From NCBI RefSeq assembly GCF_000826685.1, contig NZ_JROO01000029.1, positions 1 through 64,000 of the forward strand: DNA of 64,000 bases, in the 5' to 3' direction. Every line of letters begins with the position of its first letter. Position 1 is the first letter of the stretch. Positions 1-8,223 of this stretch are shown here, one piece after another. Below the pieces are notes generated by a model that was not told the DNA's origin, did no database searches, and saw only the letters and a list, made by a program, of their open reading frames with translations. The stretch comes from Streptomonospora alba (lineage in GTDB: Bacteria; Actinomycetota; Actinomycetes; Streptosporangiales; Streptosporangiaceae). The translations under genes and the position numbers were made by a program.

Positions 1-591
1 CGGCGCTGGTGGCAGCAGGCGATCGAGCGGCGCGCGGTGGTGCCAGGGCTCATCGGCGCTGCGATCGCGGGCGCGTTCAGCGCCTTCAGCGTCTACATGC
101 CGCTGCGGGTGTCGGAGGTGTCGGCATTCAACCCCGGGCTGGTGCTGTCGGTCTACGCCGCGACCACCCTGCTCCTGCTGCCCGTGGTGGGGCGGAGCTA
201 CGACCGCTTCGGACGGTCCTGGGTGCTGGTGCCGGCGTTGCTGAGTCTGGCCGCCGGACTGGCGGTGCTGTCCGCGGTCGTCCACCCCGCCGCCATCGTC
301 GGCGCGGCTGTGCTGGTCGGCGCCGGGATCGGCGGCGGTGTGCCCGGGTTGACCGCGTGGACCGCCGACCGCGTCGACGTCGACCGCCGCGCCGGGGCGC
401 AGGGCACCTTCTGGACCGTCTACGAGATAGGGCTCTTCGCCGGTTCGCTGTCCATGGGCCTGATGTTCGCCTCCTTGCGCTACGGCGGCTTCGCGGTGGT
501 GGCGGCGGTGATCGCGGCGGCGGCCGGAGCCTACGTGCTGGCGCTGCGCTCCGGGCGCGGCTTCGAGGAACGGGAGGCGGCCGATGAGTGA
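1..591 (+). CDS. MFS transporter, C-terminal part (5' truncated by window)
   Basis: The frame is open from base 1, so the gene starts outside the window. The visible ~196 residues hold about six hydrophobic segments separated by short loops. A loop of the form GRSYDRFGRSW matches the conserved MFS loop (GxxxDRxGRR) between the first two helices of a half-domain. It probably exports a small molecule across the membrane. Its stop overlaps the start of the following SDR gene by 8 bp, so it belongs to the operon that runs to about 8.1 kb and is likely the efflux or self-resistance component of that cluster. The substrate cannot be read from sequence. Confidence 0.8.
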   Translation, partial: RRWWQQAIERRAVVPGLIGAAIAGAFSAFSVYMPLRVSEVSAFNPGLVLSVYAATTLLLLPVVGRSYDRFGRSWVLVPALLSLAAGLAVLSAVVHPAAIVGAAVLVGAGIGGGVPGLTAWTADRVDVDRRAGAQGTFWTVYEIGLFAGSLSMGLMFASLRYGGFAVVAAVIAAAAGAYVLALRSGRGFEEREAADE

Positions 592-1426
592 GCCGGAAAC
601 GGGAGCGCCGGTCGCGCTGGTCACCGGGGCCAGCGGCGTGGTGGGCTCGCAGGCGGCCGTGGCGCTGAGCGCCCGCGGCTACCGCGTGGCGGTGCACGGG
701 CGCAGCCGGCGGCGGCTGGCGCGCACCGTGCAGGCCTGCTCGCGACCGGAGGAGACCGTCCTTCCCCTCACCGGCGACCTGGACGCCGAGGGGGTGGCGC
801 ACGGGCTCGTCGATGCCGTGCTGGAGAGCTTCGGGCGACTGGACGTGCTTGTCGCCGCGGCGGGCGCGTTCCCCAAGGAGGATTTCGAGGGTTCCGACGA
901 GCAGCTGTGGCACTCGGTCCTCGCGCTCAACCTCACTGCTCAGACCCGGCTGCTGCGCCGCGCCCTGGAGCCGCTGCGCCGAGCCCGCCCGGGCGTGGTG
1001 GTGCTGCTCGGCTCCGAGCCGGTGACCCGCCCGGTCGCCCGACCCGACCAGGAGGCCTACTACGCGAGCAAGGGCGGCCTGCTCGGGCTCGCGCGAGGGC
1101 TGCAGGCGTCCCTGCTGCACGAGCCCGTGAGCACGGTGATCGTGCACCCCGACTGGACACTGCCCGACCGGGAGGTCACCGACCCCGCGGCGCAGATTCC
1201 CGCCGGCCGGCTCGGCGAGGCCCTCGCCCACGTGGTGGCCATGGCCGGGCTGGTCCGTGTGCGCGAGGTGACGCTGCACCCACTGGAGGCCGTCGCGGCG
1301 GACGCGGACTCCCCGCTCCCGGCCGCGCCGCCCGGTCCCGGAACAGGACGGCCGCCGGCGGCCGCCGGCGGCGCCGCTTCGCACAGCGGTTCGCCTACAC
1401 AAGCAAGGAGTGCGGTCGATGACTGA
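584..1426 (+). CDS. SDR family NAD(P)-dependent oxidoreductase
   Basis: This 280-residue protein has a classical short-chain dehydrogenase fold. The cofactor motif TGASGVVG is at residues 14-21. An NAAG-like stretch (VAAAGAF) and a catalytic-type YYASK motif (Y159, K163) follow, with a serine in LLGSEP just upstream. The last ~45 residues are a low-complexity Pro/Gly/Ala tail not typical of the family. It should oxidise or reduce a carbonyl or alcohol in the cytosol. The start ATG overlaps the MFS stop and its end overlaps the next gene, so it is translationally coupled inside the biosynthetic-looking operon. The substrate is unknown. Confidence 0.85.
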   Translation: MSEPETGAPVALVTGASGVVGSQAAVALSARGYRVAVHGRSRRRLARTVQACSRPEETVLPLTGDLDAEGVAHGLVDAVLESFGRLDVLVAAAGAFPKEDFEGSDEQLWHSVLALNLTAQTRLLRRALEPLRRARPGVVVLLGSEPVTRPVARPDQEAYYASKGGLLGLARGLQASLLHEPVSTVIVHPDWTLPDREVTDPAAQIPAGRLGEALAHVVAMAGLVRVREVTLHPLEAVAADADSPLPAAPPGPGTGRPPAAAGGAASHSGSPTQARSAVDD

Positions 1427-2900
1427 GAAGCCCCGTGCTGCCCCTGCACACAGGGGAGAAGCGCAGACGGTACGCAGCTGGCTCCCCGGCGACCCGCCGA
1501 ACTGGGATCCCCACACCGGCGTCGACGACTGGTCCATGCGGATCCACGCCGGGCTGTTCGAAGGACTGGTCCGCCCCGCTCCCGACGGGGATCTGCGCCC
1601 CGCGCTGGCCGAGGGATGGCGGATCGACCGCTCCGGGCGGGTCGTCACCGTCCAGCTGCGGCGCACGGCCCGGTGGTCCGACGGCCGCCCGGTGCGGTCC
1701 GGCGACGTCGCCCACACCTTCCTGCGCGGCACCGACCCCGCCCTCGGGTTGCGCTGCGCCTGGCAGATGTACGTGCTCGGCGGGGCCCGCGACCGCCATC
1801 AGGGCGTCCCCGGCGCCGCCCTCGGCGTCGACGTCCTCGACGAGCACACTGTGCGCTTCCACCTGGAGCACCCGTTGGCCGACATCCGCGAGTTCTGGGC
1901 GCTGCCGGCGTTCGCGCCGCTGCGCGAGGACGCTCCGCCCGCGCGCAGCCCTCACGATGCCCTCGCGGTGCCCGCCAGCGGCCCCTTCCGCTACAGCGCC
2001 GTCGACCCGGGCGAGCGGATCGAGCTGGAGCGCAACCCGTACTACTGGGACGACGCCATGCCCGCGTCCCCGGTGCGCTACGTCGTCGGGGGCGATCCCG
2101 TGGAGCTTTACGCCAGCGGGGACATCGACCTGGCACCCCTGGAGATCCGCGCCCTGGACGAGGTCGACCCCGCCCACGTCACCCGGATTCCCGAGGCGAC
2201 CGTGAGCTACCTGGTGATGAACACCCGCGACGACCTGCTGGCCGACTCCGGGGTCCGCGCCGCTCTCGCCGACGCGATCGACCCCGAGGAGCTCGTCACC
2301 GACACCCGTTCGGGGGCGGCGCCCATCGGCCGGCTCGTCCCGCCCAGCGCCGGCACCCGCGCATACCTGCGCGCCAGCCCCCGGGTGGCGCGCCGCCGCC
2401 GCTCCGGCGGGAGGCTCGACGGCGTCCGCCTCACTTTGGTCTGCACCGACATCCGCGACCGCGTCGCTGAGGCCGAGCGGCTCGCCGACCAGATCCGCAA
2501 ACGCACCGGCGCCTCCGTCGAGATCGACGCGCGCAGCTACGCGGGCCAGTACACGGCGATCCGCGAGGGGACCTACCACCTTTCGATCGCATCCTGGCGG
2601 GCGGACTACGACGACCCGCTCGCGTTCCTCGCCGAGCACGTCTCCGACGGCGTGGCCGGCAACCAGTCGAAGTGGTCGGACGCCGAGTACAACAGGCTGG
2701 TCGCCGCCGCCCGCGACGAGATCGGCGACGCCGAGCGCCACTCCCGCCTCGCGGCGGCCGAGCAGCGGCTGCTGGACCACGACGCCGTCGTTCCCCTCTA
2801 TTCCTGGTCCGGGCTGTGGCTGCAGCGTCCCGGCCTCACCGGTGTGGTGCACCGTGCGGCGGGAGCCTCGCCCGACCTGCGTTGGGCGGTGCGCACATGA
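1419..2900 (+). CDS. Family 5 solute-binding-like protein without signal peptide
   Basis: The sequence matches the SBP_bac_5 (DppA/OppA-type) fold across its length (about 493 aa): an N-terminal WxPGDPPNWDP-type segment, LFEGLVR, GDVAHTF, SGPFRY with ERNPYYW, and a C-terminal WxADYDDP and VPLYSW. ATG 1419 is preferred over GTG 1410 because AAGGAG lies 8 nt upstream of it. Neither start gives a signal peptide or lipobox: the N-terminus is polar (MTEKPRAAPAHRG), so the product should stay in the cytosol. No ABC permease or ATPase accompanies it; it sits between an SDR and a Rossmann protein with 4-8 bp overlaps. A peptide-binding fold used as a carrier or enzyme in biosynthesis is an inference; a lost signal sequence is the alternative. 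Confidence 0.8.
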   Translation: MTEKPRAAPAHRGEAQTVRSWLPGDPPNWDPHTGVDDWSMRIHAGLFEGLVRPAPDGDLRPALAEGWRIDRSGRVVTVQLRRTARWSDGRPVRSGDVAHTFLRGTDPALGLRCAWQMYVLGGARDRHQGVPGAALGVDVLDEHTVRFHLEHPLADIREFWALPAFAPLREDAPPARSPHDALAVPASGPFRYSAVDPGERIELERNPYYWDDAMPASPVRYVVGGDPVELYASGDIDLAPLEIRALDEVDPAHVTRIPEATVSYLVMNTRDDLLADSGVRAALADAIDPEELVTDTRSGAAPIGRLVPPSAGTRAYLRASPRVARRRRSGGRLDGVRLTLVCTDIRDRVAEAERLADQIRKRTGASVEIDARSYAGQYTAIREGTYHLSIASWRADYDDPLAFLAEHVSDGVAGNQSKWSDAEYNRLVAAARDEIGDAERHSRLAAAEQRLLDHDAVVPLYSWSGLWLQRPGLTGVVHRAAGASPDLRWAVRT

Positions 2901-3442
2901 CCGCCCCGCGCGAGGTCGTCGTCGTCGGCGGCACCGGCATGCTCCGGCCCGCCGTTCACGAGCTGCTGCGCACCGGTGCGCGTGTCGTCTGCGTCGCGCG
3001 CCGGCCCGAACGCGCCGAGCGCGGGGCACCCGACACCGGGGAGCTGGTGCCGGTGCCTGCGGACTGGGCCGCTCCCCGGGAGCTGGGCGAAGCGGTCAAG
3101 GGGGCCGTCGAGGGTCGGCGGGTCGCCGAAGCGCTGCTGTGGGTCCACACGCCCTTCGACGAAGGCGTCCACGCTGCGCTGGTCCCGTTGCTGAGTGCGG
3201 ACGCGACCGTCGTGCAGCTGTGGGGCAGCTCCGGTGTCGACCCGCGCCGGAGTCGGCCCGAGCCCACGCATTATGCGCCACCGCGCAGCTACCGCAGTGT
3301 CGTTCTGGGGTTCGCCGACACCGGTCGGGGAACCCGCTGGCTGACGAATCAGGAGATTTCCGACGCCGCGTTGCGCGGCCTGCGCGACAGCGAACCGAAG
3401 CAGATCGCAGGAAGGGTTGAACCGTGGTCGGACCGACCGTGA
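2897..3442 (+). CDS. Rossmann-fold NAD(P)-binding protein
   Basis: This 181-residue protein begins with a short strand and the glycine motif VVVVGGTGML, typical of a reduced SDR or NAD(P)-binding domain. There is no YxxxK active site and the protein is shorter than ordinary SDRs. The later part contains LLWVHTPFDE and a WGSSG strand-loop. ATG 2897 overlaps the preceding stop in an ATGA junction, and its end overlaps the next gene by 19 bp. It may be a reductase or an accessory protein in the pathway; no specific function can be assigned. Confidence 0.7.
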   Translation: MTAPREVVVVGGTGMLRPAVHELLRTGARVVCVARRPERAERGAPDTGELVPVPADWAAPRELGEAVKGAVEGRRVAEALLWVHTPFDEGVHAALVPLLSADATVVQLWGSSGVDPRRSRPEPTHYAPPRSYRSVVLGFADTGRGTRWLTNQEISDAALRGLRDSEPKQIAGRVEPWSDRP

Positions 3443-4047
3443 GAGCCGACGTCCTGTGCATCCAGGGCAGTCTGGGACATCCATCGAGGACAGCGGTGCT
3501 GACGGAGCTCGTCCGCAGAACCCTGGAGCAGCTGGGGGCCCGCACCGACGTACTCGACCTCCGTGAGCACCGCCTGCCTCAGGTGGACGTGCGCTATCAC
3601 GGTAGCCCCGAGGACCCGCCCGACCCGGCCGTCGGCGACCTGTTGCACCGGGTGCGGGCCGCCGACGCCATGGTGTGGGCGAGCCCCGTCTACCACAACT
3701 CCTACTCGGCGGCGCTGAAGAACGCACTCGACCACCTGGCGATCGCCGACGTGCGGGGCAAGCCGCTGGCGCTCTGCGGCAACGGCGGGCGGCGCGCCAG
3801 TGGCCAGGCCGCCGACCACCTGCGGATCGTGGCGCGCGGACTGCACGGGATCGCCGTTCCGCTCGTGACGACCACCGCCGACGGCGACTTCCGGCGGGTC
3901 GACGGCGAGTACCGGATCGCCGCGCGGGAGACGATCGAACGCGCCGTGGCCATGTGCCAACAGCTGCTCGACTACACCGACAGGTTCCGAACCGCACCCC
4001 AGGACGCCGTCGGTGTGGCGGCGCCCGCGTCAGAAGGAGCATCATGA
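3424..4047 (+). CDS. NADPH-dependent FMN reductase-like flavoprotein
   Basis: The 207-residue product has the flavodoxin-like fold of the NADPH-dependent FMN reductase family. The phosphate-binding loop is IQGSLGHPSRT near the N-terminus. The mid-protein motif SPVYHNSYSAALKNALDHL corresponds to the family's SPxYNxSxPxxLKNAxD signature, and GNGGRRAS follows. GTG 3424 is chosen because GGAAGG lies about 8 nt upstream. It probably supplies reduced flavin or performs an NADPH-driven reduction in the pathway. It is coupled on both sides (19-bp and 4-bp overlaps). Confidence 0.85.
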   Translation: MVGPTVRADVLCIQGSLGHPSRTAVLTELVRRTLEQLGARTDVLDLREHRLPQVDVRYHGSPEDPPDPAVGDLLHRVRAADAMVWASPVYHNSYSAALKNALDHLAIADVRGKPLALCGNGGRRASGQAADHLRIVARGLHGIAVPLVTTTADGDFRRVDGEYRIAARETIERAVAMCQQLLDYTDRFRTAPQDAVGVAAPASEGAS

Positions 4048-5021
4048 GCCAGAGCACCCTGGACGACCTGCCCGACGCGGTCCGGCTGGAGCGCGAATAC
4101 GACGTCCCCCGGCTGGTCGCGGACCTGAAGCAGATCACCGGGCACCAATGGCAGCGGCAGCGGTACTTCTCCGACACCGGTGTCGGCACCGAGGTGAGCT
4201 ACGACTGGACGGTGCTGCCGCTGCGCAGCCCCGGGGGCGGCGACGACCGCACCGATCCCGGCGGGCCCGGACTGGTGGACCACGCCGACACCGGCTGGCT
4301 GGCCCGGACCCCCTACTTCGCCCGGATCCTCGCCGAGCTTCCGGTTCCGCTGCGCGCCGTGCGGCTGATGGCGCTGGGCCCCGGCGCGGCCACCCGCAAG
4401 CACGTCGACACCAAGTACGGCTTTCCCTGGGGCACACTGCGCCTGCACATCCCGATCACCACGGTCCCCGAGGCGACCCTGGAGTTCGGCGACGACGTGT
4501 ACCGGTGGCAGCCCGGGACACTGTGGTTCGGCAACTTCTGCAGGCCCCACCGCGTCAGCAACACCGGTACCGGAAACCGCGTGCACATGGTGATCGACAC
4601 CCACGTCACACCCGAGCTGGTCGAGCTGTTCCCCGCCGAACTCCGCGAAGCGCTCGCCGAGCCCGACGTCGTCTTCGCCCGCCCCGAGCAGCCGCTCGAT
4701 CCGGGCGGGGCCTCGCGGCGCCGGTGCCGGTTCGCCATGCCCAAACCCTTCACCAGCTGGGAGGACGATGACGAGTTCCGCACCAGCGACGCGCTGGTCG
4801 ACGCGTCGATCGACTGGGCGCAGGGACAGCTGGCCGTGCATCTCGACGGCAGCCCCGCGCTCGGACTCGTACACCTGGGCGAGGGGGAGTTCCGCTTCCG
4901 CGGCTGGACCGACGAGCGCTGGATCCGCGTGGAGGGGCAGGGAGACGGGATGACCGTCACACTCTTCAACCGGCGAGGGAGCGAGGTGCGCTCGCGCAAC
5001 TGCCCCGCCGCCGCACTGTGA
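4044..5021 (+). CDS. Aspartyl/asparaginyl beta-hydroxylase-type Fe(II)/2OG oxygenase
   Basis: This is a 325-residue member of the Asp_Arg_Hydrox (PF05118-like) family of iron- and 2-oxoglutarate-dependent oxygenases. The iron ligands are visible as H120-V-D122 in RKHVDTKYGF and H169 in FCRPHRVSN. R179 in GNRVHMVIDTH is placed to hold the 2-oxoglutarate carboxylate. A C-terminal domain of about 100 residues follows the double-stranded beta-helix core. ATG 4044 has AGAAGGAG upstream and overlaps the preceding stop (ATGA). It likely hydroxylates an amino-acid-like intermediate. Family members act on free or carrier-bound amino acids; the substrate here is not deducible. Confidence 0.85.
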   Translation: MSQSTLDDLPDAVRLEREYDVPRLVADLKQITGHQWQRQRYFSDTGVGTEVSYDWTVLPLRSPGGGDDRTDPGGPGLVDHADTGWLARTPYFARILAELPVPLRAVRLMALGPGAATRKHVDTKYGFPWGTLRLHIPITTVPEATLEFGDDVYRWQPGTLWFGNFCRPHRVSNTGTGNRVHMVIDTHVTPELVELFPAELREALAEPDVVFARPEQPLDPGGASRRRCRFAMPKPFTSWEDDDEFRTSDALVDASIDWAQGQLAVHLDGSPALGLVHLGEGEFRFRGWTDERWIRVEGQGDGMTVTLFNRRGSEVRSRNCPAAAL

Positions 5022-6235
5022 CGGCCCGGGCGGGGCCTGCTGAAGAGGTGTTCCGCGACGCCGTCGGGGGCCTCGGCGGCGCCGAGTGGGACCGGCTCGC
5101 CGGCGACCGCTTCTATTCGTCCCGCGGCTGGCTGGAGTTCTGCGCCTCCCTGGACGGCCACACCGGGGGAGCCGTCTGCGTCGAGGACGCCGGACGCCGC
5201 GCGGCGGTGCCGGTCTCGGCGGTGACCCGCCAAGCCCACACCCGCTACCGCTGGGACGCTCTGCTGCGCGACCTGGGGACGTCGGAGGTGCCCGCCGGCG
5301 TCCTCGTCGGCCCCGCCCGCGGATACCAGACCCACATCCTCTCGGCGGCGCAGCCCCACACCGGGCTGGTCGAACGGCTGCTCGACCGGCTGCGGCGGCT
5401 GCCCGAGCACGCGGCCGCCGCCGGCCTCCTGGGCGACGCCCCGCCGCAGCGGCCCCCGGTGATGGCGATGTTCCTCTCCACCGCCGAAGCCGAAGCCCTG
5501 CGGGCCGCCGGAGTCCGCCGGCAGCCGGTGCTCTTGGGCGCCGACGCCTGGTTCACGCTTCCCGACGGCGGCTGGGAGGGGTGGCTGGACTCGCTGTCGG
5601 CCAAACGCCGCAGCATGGTACGGCGCGATCTGCGCAGGTTCGACGAGGCGGGCTGCACGGTGCGGCACGCGCCTCTCGAAGACGTCGTCGACGTCGCCGC
5701 CGAGCTCCAAGCCCGCACCGACGAACGCTACGGACGGCGCGCCCCCGCAGAGGCGATCGCCGACTCCTTCCGCCGGCAGGCCGCGGCCGCGGGGGGCGCT
5801 GCTCGCGCTGCGCTGTGCTGCCGCGACGGCCGGATCATCGGCTACTGCGCCTACCTCCTCCGAGGCCGCACCCTCTTCCTGCGGTCGGCCGGATTCGACT
5901 ACACGCGGCTGAACGGCGTCGCGGAATACTTCACGACCGTCTACTACAGCCCCATCCGGGCCGCGGTGCGGGCGGGCGCGCGGCACGTGCACGCGGGCAT
6001 CGCGGCCGAGGACGCCAAGGCGCTCCGCGGTGCCGACCTGCACCCCTTGTGGCTGCTGGATCTCACCCCCGGCTCCCGCGGCACCGATCGGGACGAGCCG
6101 ATACTGGCCCGCAACGCCGAGGTCTCCGCCCGAGTCGCAGCCCTCTCCCCGGCCGTGGAACGGGCATGGACGCCCCAGGCCCGCAGCGCCGAGCAGTTCG
6201 GGCTCGCTCGAAGCCTGCCCTCGACGCGCCGATGA
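5018..6235 (+). CDS. GNAT/FemAB-like acyltransferase (peptidogalycan-biosynthesis family)
   Basis: The 405-residue protein resembles the 'peptidogalycan biosynthesis' GNAT group related to FemAB-type aminoacyl transferases. The N-terminal half contains FYSSRGWLEFC. The second half has LSAKRRSMVRRDLRRFDEAG, then GRIIGYCAYLL and FDYTRLNGVAEYFTTVYYSP, typical of the second GNAT lobe. It probably transfers an acyl or aminoacyl group to an amine. FemAB relatives use aminoacyl-tRNA to make peptide bonds, which would fit a hydroxylated amino-acid product, but this is inference. GTG 5018 overlaps the hydroxylase stop in a GTGA junction. Confidence 0.75.
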   Translation: MTARAGPAEEVFRDAVGGLGGAEWDRLAGDRFYSSRGWLEFCASLDGHTGGAVCVEDAGRRAAVPVSAVTRQAHTRYRWDALLRDLGTSEVPAGVLVGPARGYQTHILSAAQPHTGLVERLLDRLRRLPEHAAAAGLLGDAPPQRPPVMAMFLSTAEAEALRAAGVRRQPVLLGADAWFTLPDGGWEGWLDSLSAKRRSMVRRDLRRFDEAGCTVRHAPLEDVVDVAAELQARTDERYGRRAPAEAIADSFRRQAAAAGGAARAALCCRDGRIIGYCAYLLRGRTLFLRSAGFDYTRLNGVAEYFTTVYYSPIRAAVRAGARHVHAGIAAEDAKALRGADLHPLWLLDLTPGSRGTDRDEPILARNAEVSARVAALSPAVERAWTPQARSAEQFGLARSLPSTRR

Positions 6236-6311
6236 AACAGCTCTCGCGGCGCAGACCCGGGCCGCGACGCCCACCCGCGCCCCCCGCGCAGCGACGAAAG
6301 GCGACGGATAC

Positions 6312-7202
6312 ATGGATACGGCACCGCAGACCGCAGCGCCCCGCACCGACGTTTCGCGCGAGGACGGATTCCGGTTCGACGGCCGGGACCGCGACCCCGC
6401 CGGAATCGCCGAGCAGATCAGAATCCTCGACGTCAACAACAGCCGCCCAGCGGTCCGCGCGCTCAAGGAGTGGGCGTTTCGGCGGCTGGCGCCGCGGCCA
6501 GGCGAGACCGCCCTGGACGTCGGGGCCGGAACCGGCGAGGACGTCGTGGCGCTGGCCGCCGGGGTCGGCCGGCACGGGCGCGCCGTGGGGGTGGAGCCTG
6601 TCGCAGGGTTGCGTACCGAGGCCGAGCGCAGAGCGGCGGAACGCGGCGTCGCCGTCGACATGGCCGACGGCGACGTCCGCTCCCTGGCCTTTCCCGACGG
6701 GTGCTTCGACATCGTGCGCTGCGAGCGCGTCCTGCAGCACATCGAGGACCCCGCCCAGGCGGTCGCCGAGATGACGCGAGTCCTCGCGCCGGGCGGGCGG
6801 ATCGCGCTCCTGGACACCGACTGGTCGACCGCCGTGCTGCACCCCGGGCCCGCCGACGTCGTCGACCGGGTTCTCGATGCCCTCAGCGCGCCTTTGGCCA
6901 ACCCGCAAGCCGGTCGGCAGCTGCGGGGCCTCCTGGTCGCGGCCGGGGTGGATGTCGCCGACTGCGAAGCCGCCACCTGGATCGACGACGGCGCGGCGGG
7001 AGCCCGGGCCCCGGCGTCGGAGCTGCCGTGGCGGGCGCTGCGCTGCGGTGCCGTCACGCGAGAGGAGGCCGTAAGGCTCTCCCAGGAGCTTGCACGCGCC
7101 TCCGCGGCCGGCGCCTTCTTCCGCGCCACCACCGTGTTCGGTGCGTTCGGCACCCGCGTGGACGGCCCTCCGGGGAAGGCGAAGGGGCCGAGTATCGCGT
7201 GA
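6312..7202 (+). CDS. Class I SAM-dependent methyltransferase
   Basis: A 296-residue class I methyltransferase. Motif I is LDVGAGTGED (residues 68-77), an acidic residue follows in VGVEPV, ADGDVRSLAFPDGCFD is the motif II/III region, and CERVLQHIEDPAQAVAEMTRVLAPGG is the canonical UbiE/Methyltransf_11 post-motif. The start ATG 6312 is the first good one after a 76-bp gap from the GNAT gene, with a weak GAAAGG upstream. It probably methylates an O, N or C position on the cluster product in the cytosol. Confidence 0.85.
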   Translation: MDTAPQTAAPRTDVSREDGFRFDGRDRDPAGIAEQIRILDVNNSRPAVRALKEWAFRRLAPRPGETALDVGAGTGEDVVALAAGVGRHGRAVGVEPVAGLRTEAERRAAERGVAVDMADGDVRSLAFPDGCFDIVRCERVLQHIEDPAQAVAEMTRVLAPGGRIALLDTDWSTAVLHPGPADVVDRVLDALSAPLANPQAGRQLRGLLVAAGVDVADCEAATWIDDGAAGARAPASELPWRALRCGAVTREEAVRLSQELARASAAGAFFRATTVFGAFGTRVDGPPGKAKGPSIA

Positions 7203-7286
7203 ACACGGGAGGCCGCGCATGCGGCCGCGCGGAGAGACTCGAAAGCGGCGGAAGGCAAGCCGCGACCGGTGTGAGAGGGGAGCGCG

Positions 7287-8141
7287 ATGCGGGTGTTCGC
7301 GGTCGGAGCCACAGGAGTGCTCGGCCGGCGGCTGGTACCGCTGCTGACGGCGCGCGGCCACAAGGTCACAGCCATGGCACCGGACAGGTTGGACTCCCTG
7401 CCCGAAGGGATCCCGACGGTGCGGGCTGGGCTGCTCGACTCCGGACTCGACCTGCGCGCCCAGGTCGAAGGCCACGACGCCGTCGTCAACCTCGCCACCA
7501 GTATGCCGCGCGACCCCTCCGCCGCCGGCGCATGGCGGCCGACGGGGCGTATCCGCAGCGTGGGCACCGGCGCTCTGGTCGAGGCCGCGCGGGCTGCGGG
7601 CGTACGGCGTCTCGTGCAGATGAGCATCACCATGGCCTACGCCGACGGCGGGGACGGCTGGCTGGCCGAGGACGCCCTCTTCGACGCCGACCCCCGGCGC
7701 CGGGAGATCGTGGACCCCGTCGCGGAGATGGAGAGGGCCGTCAGCGCGGTACCGCCCACCGAGGTCGCCTGGTGCCTGCTGCGCGGAGCGCGCTTCGCCG
7801 GTCCGGGAACGGCCCAGGACACGCAATGCGGCCAGCTCGCCCGCGGCGAGCTGCGCATTCCCGGCGACGGACGCGCTTTCGTGTCGATGGTGCACGTCGT
7901 CGACTACGCCGCCGCGGTGGTCGCGGCCCTGGAGCGAGCCCCCGCCGGATGGACGTTCAACGTCGCCGACGAACCGCTGCGTGTCGGCGACTACTACACG
8001 AGGCTCGCCCGCGCCACCGGCTGCGCACCGCCCGAGTCCGACGGCGCGGACGAGAGCGGCATCCCGTCGCACCGGATCGACAGCACCGCCGCACGCCAGA
8101 AGCTGGGATGGCATCCCGCTCGCGGGATCTGGCCGTCCTAA
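7287..8141 (+). CDS. NAD-dependent epimerase/dehydratase-like oxidoreductase
   Basis: The 284-residue protein is an extended-SDR relative. The N-terminal motif is MRVFAVGATGVLGRRLVP, residues in the middle (VEAARAAGVRRLVQMS) match the NAD(P)-binding epimerase family, and VHVVDYAAAVVAALE plus FNVADEP are typical of its second half. The classical YxxxK is not evident. ATG 7287 has GAGAGGGGAG upstream. It is the last gene of the left-hand operon before the nitrate reductase unit. The role is probably a redox or isomerisation step; the substrate is unknown. Confidence 0.8.
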   Translation: MRVFAVGATGVLGRRLVPLLTARGHKVTAMAPDRLDSLPEGIPTVRAGLLDSGLDLRAQVEGHDAVVNLATSMPRDPSAAGAWRPTGRIRSVGTGALVEAARAAGVRRLVQMSITMAYADGGDGWLAEDALFDADPRRREIVDPVAEMERAVSAVPPTEVAWCLLRGARFAGPGTAQDTQCGQLARGELRIPGDGRAFVSMVHVVDYAAAVVAALERAPAGWTFNVADEPLRVGDYYTRLARATGCAPPESDGADESGIPSHRIDSTAARQKLGWHPARGIWPS

Positions 8142-8223
8142 CGGGTGCTCCGTCCATCGCACCCATGCTGCGCGGGAGCGGGCGGCACCCTGCCCGGACC
8201 GCGGGGACCGGAGGTCCGACGCC

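Noticed and set aside
128-1732. Long minus-strand frame of 534 codons
   Set aside because: It lies antisense to the MFS, SDR and binding-protein genes, is Arg/Pro-rich and has no domain; it is a shadow of high-GC coding sequence.
4313-7633. 1106-codon minus-strand frame
   Set aside because: Antisense to the hydroxylase, GNAT and methyltransferase genes, Ser/Arg/Pro-rich with no recognisable fold.
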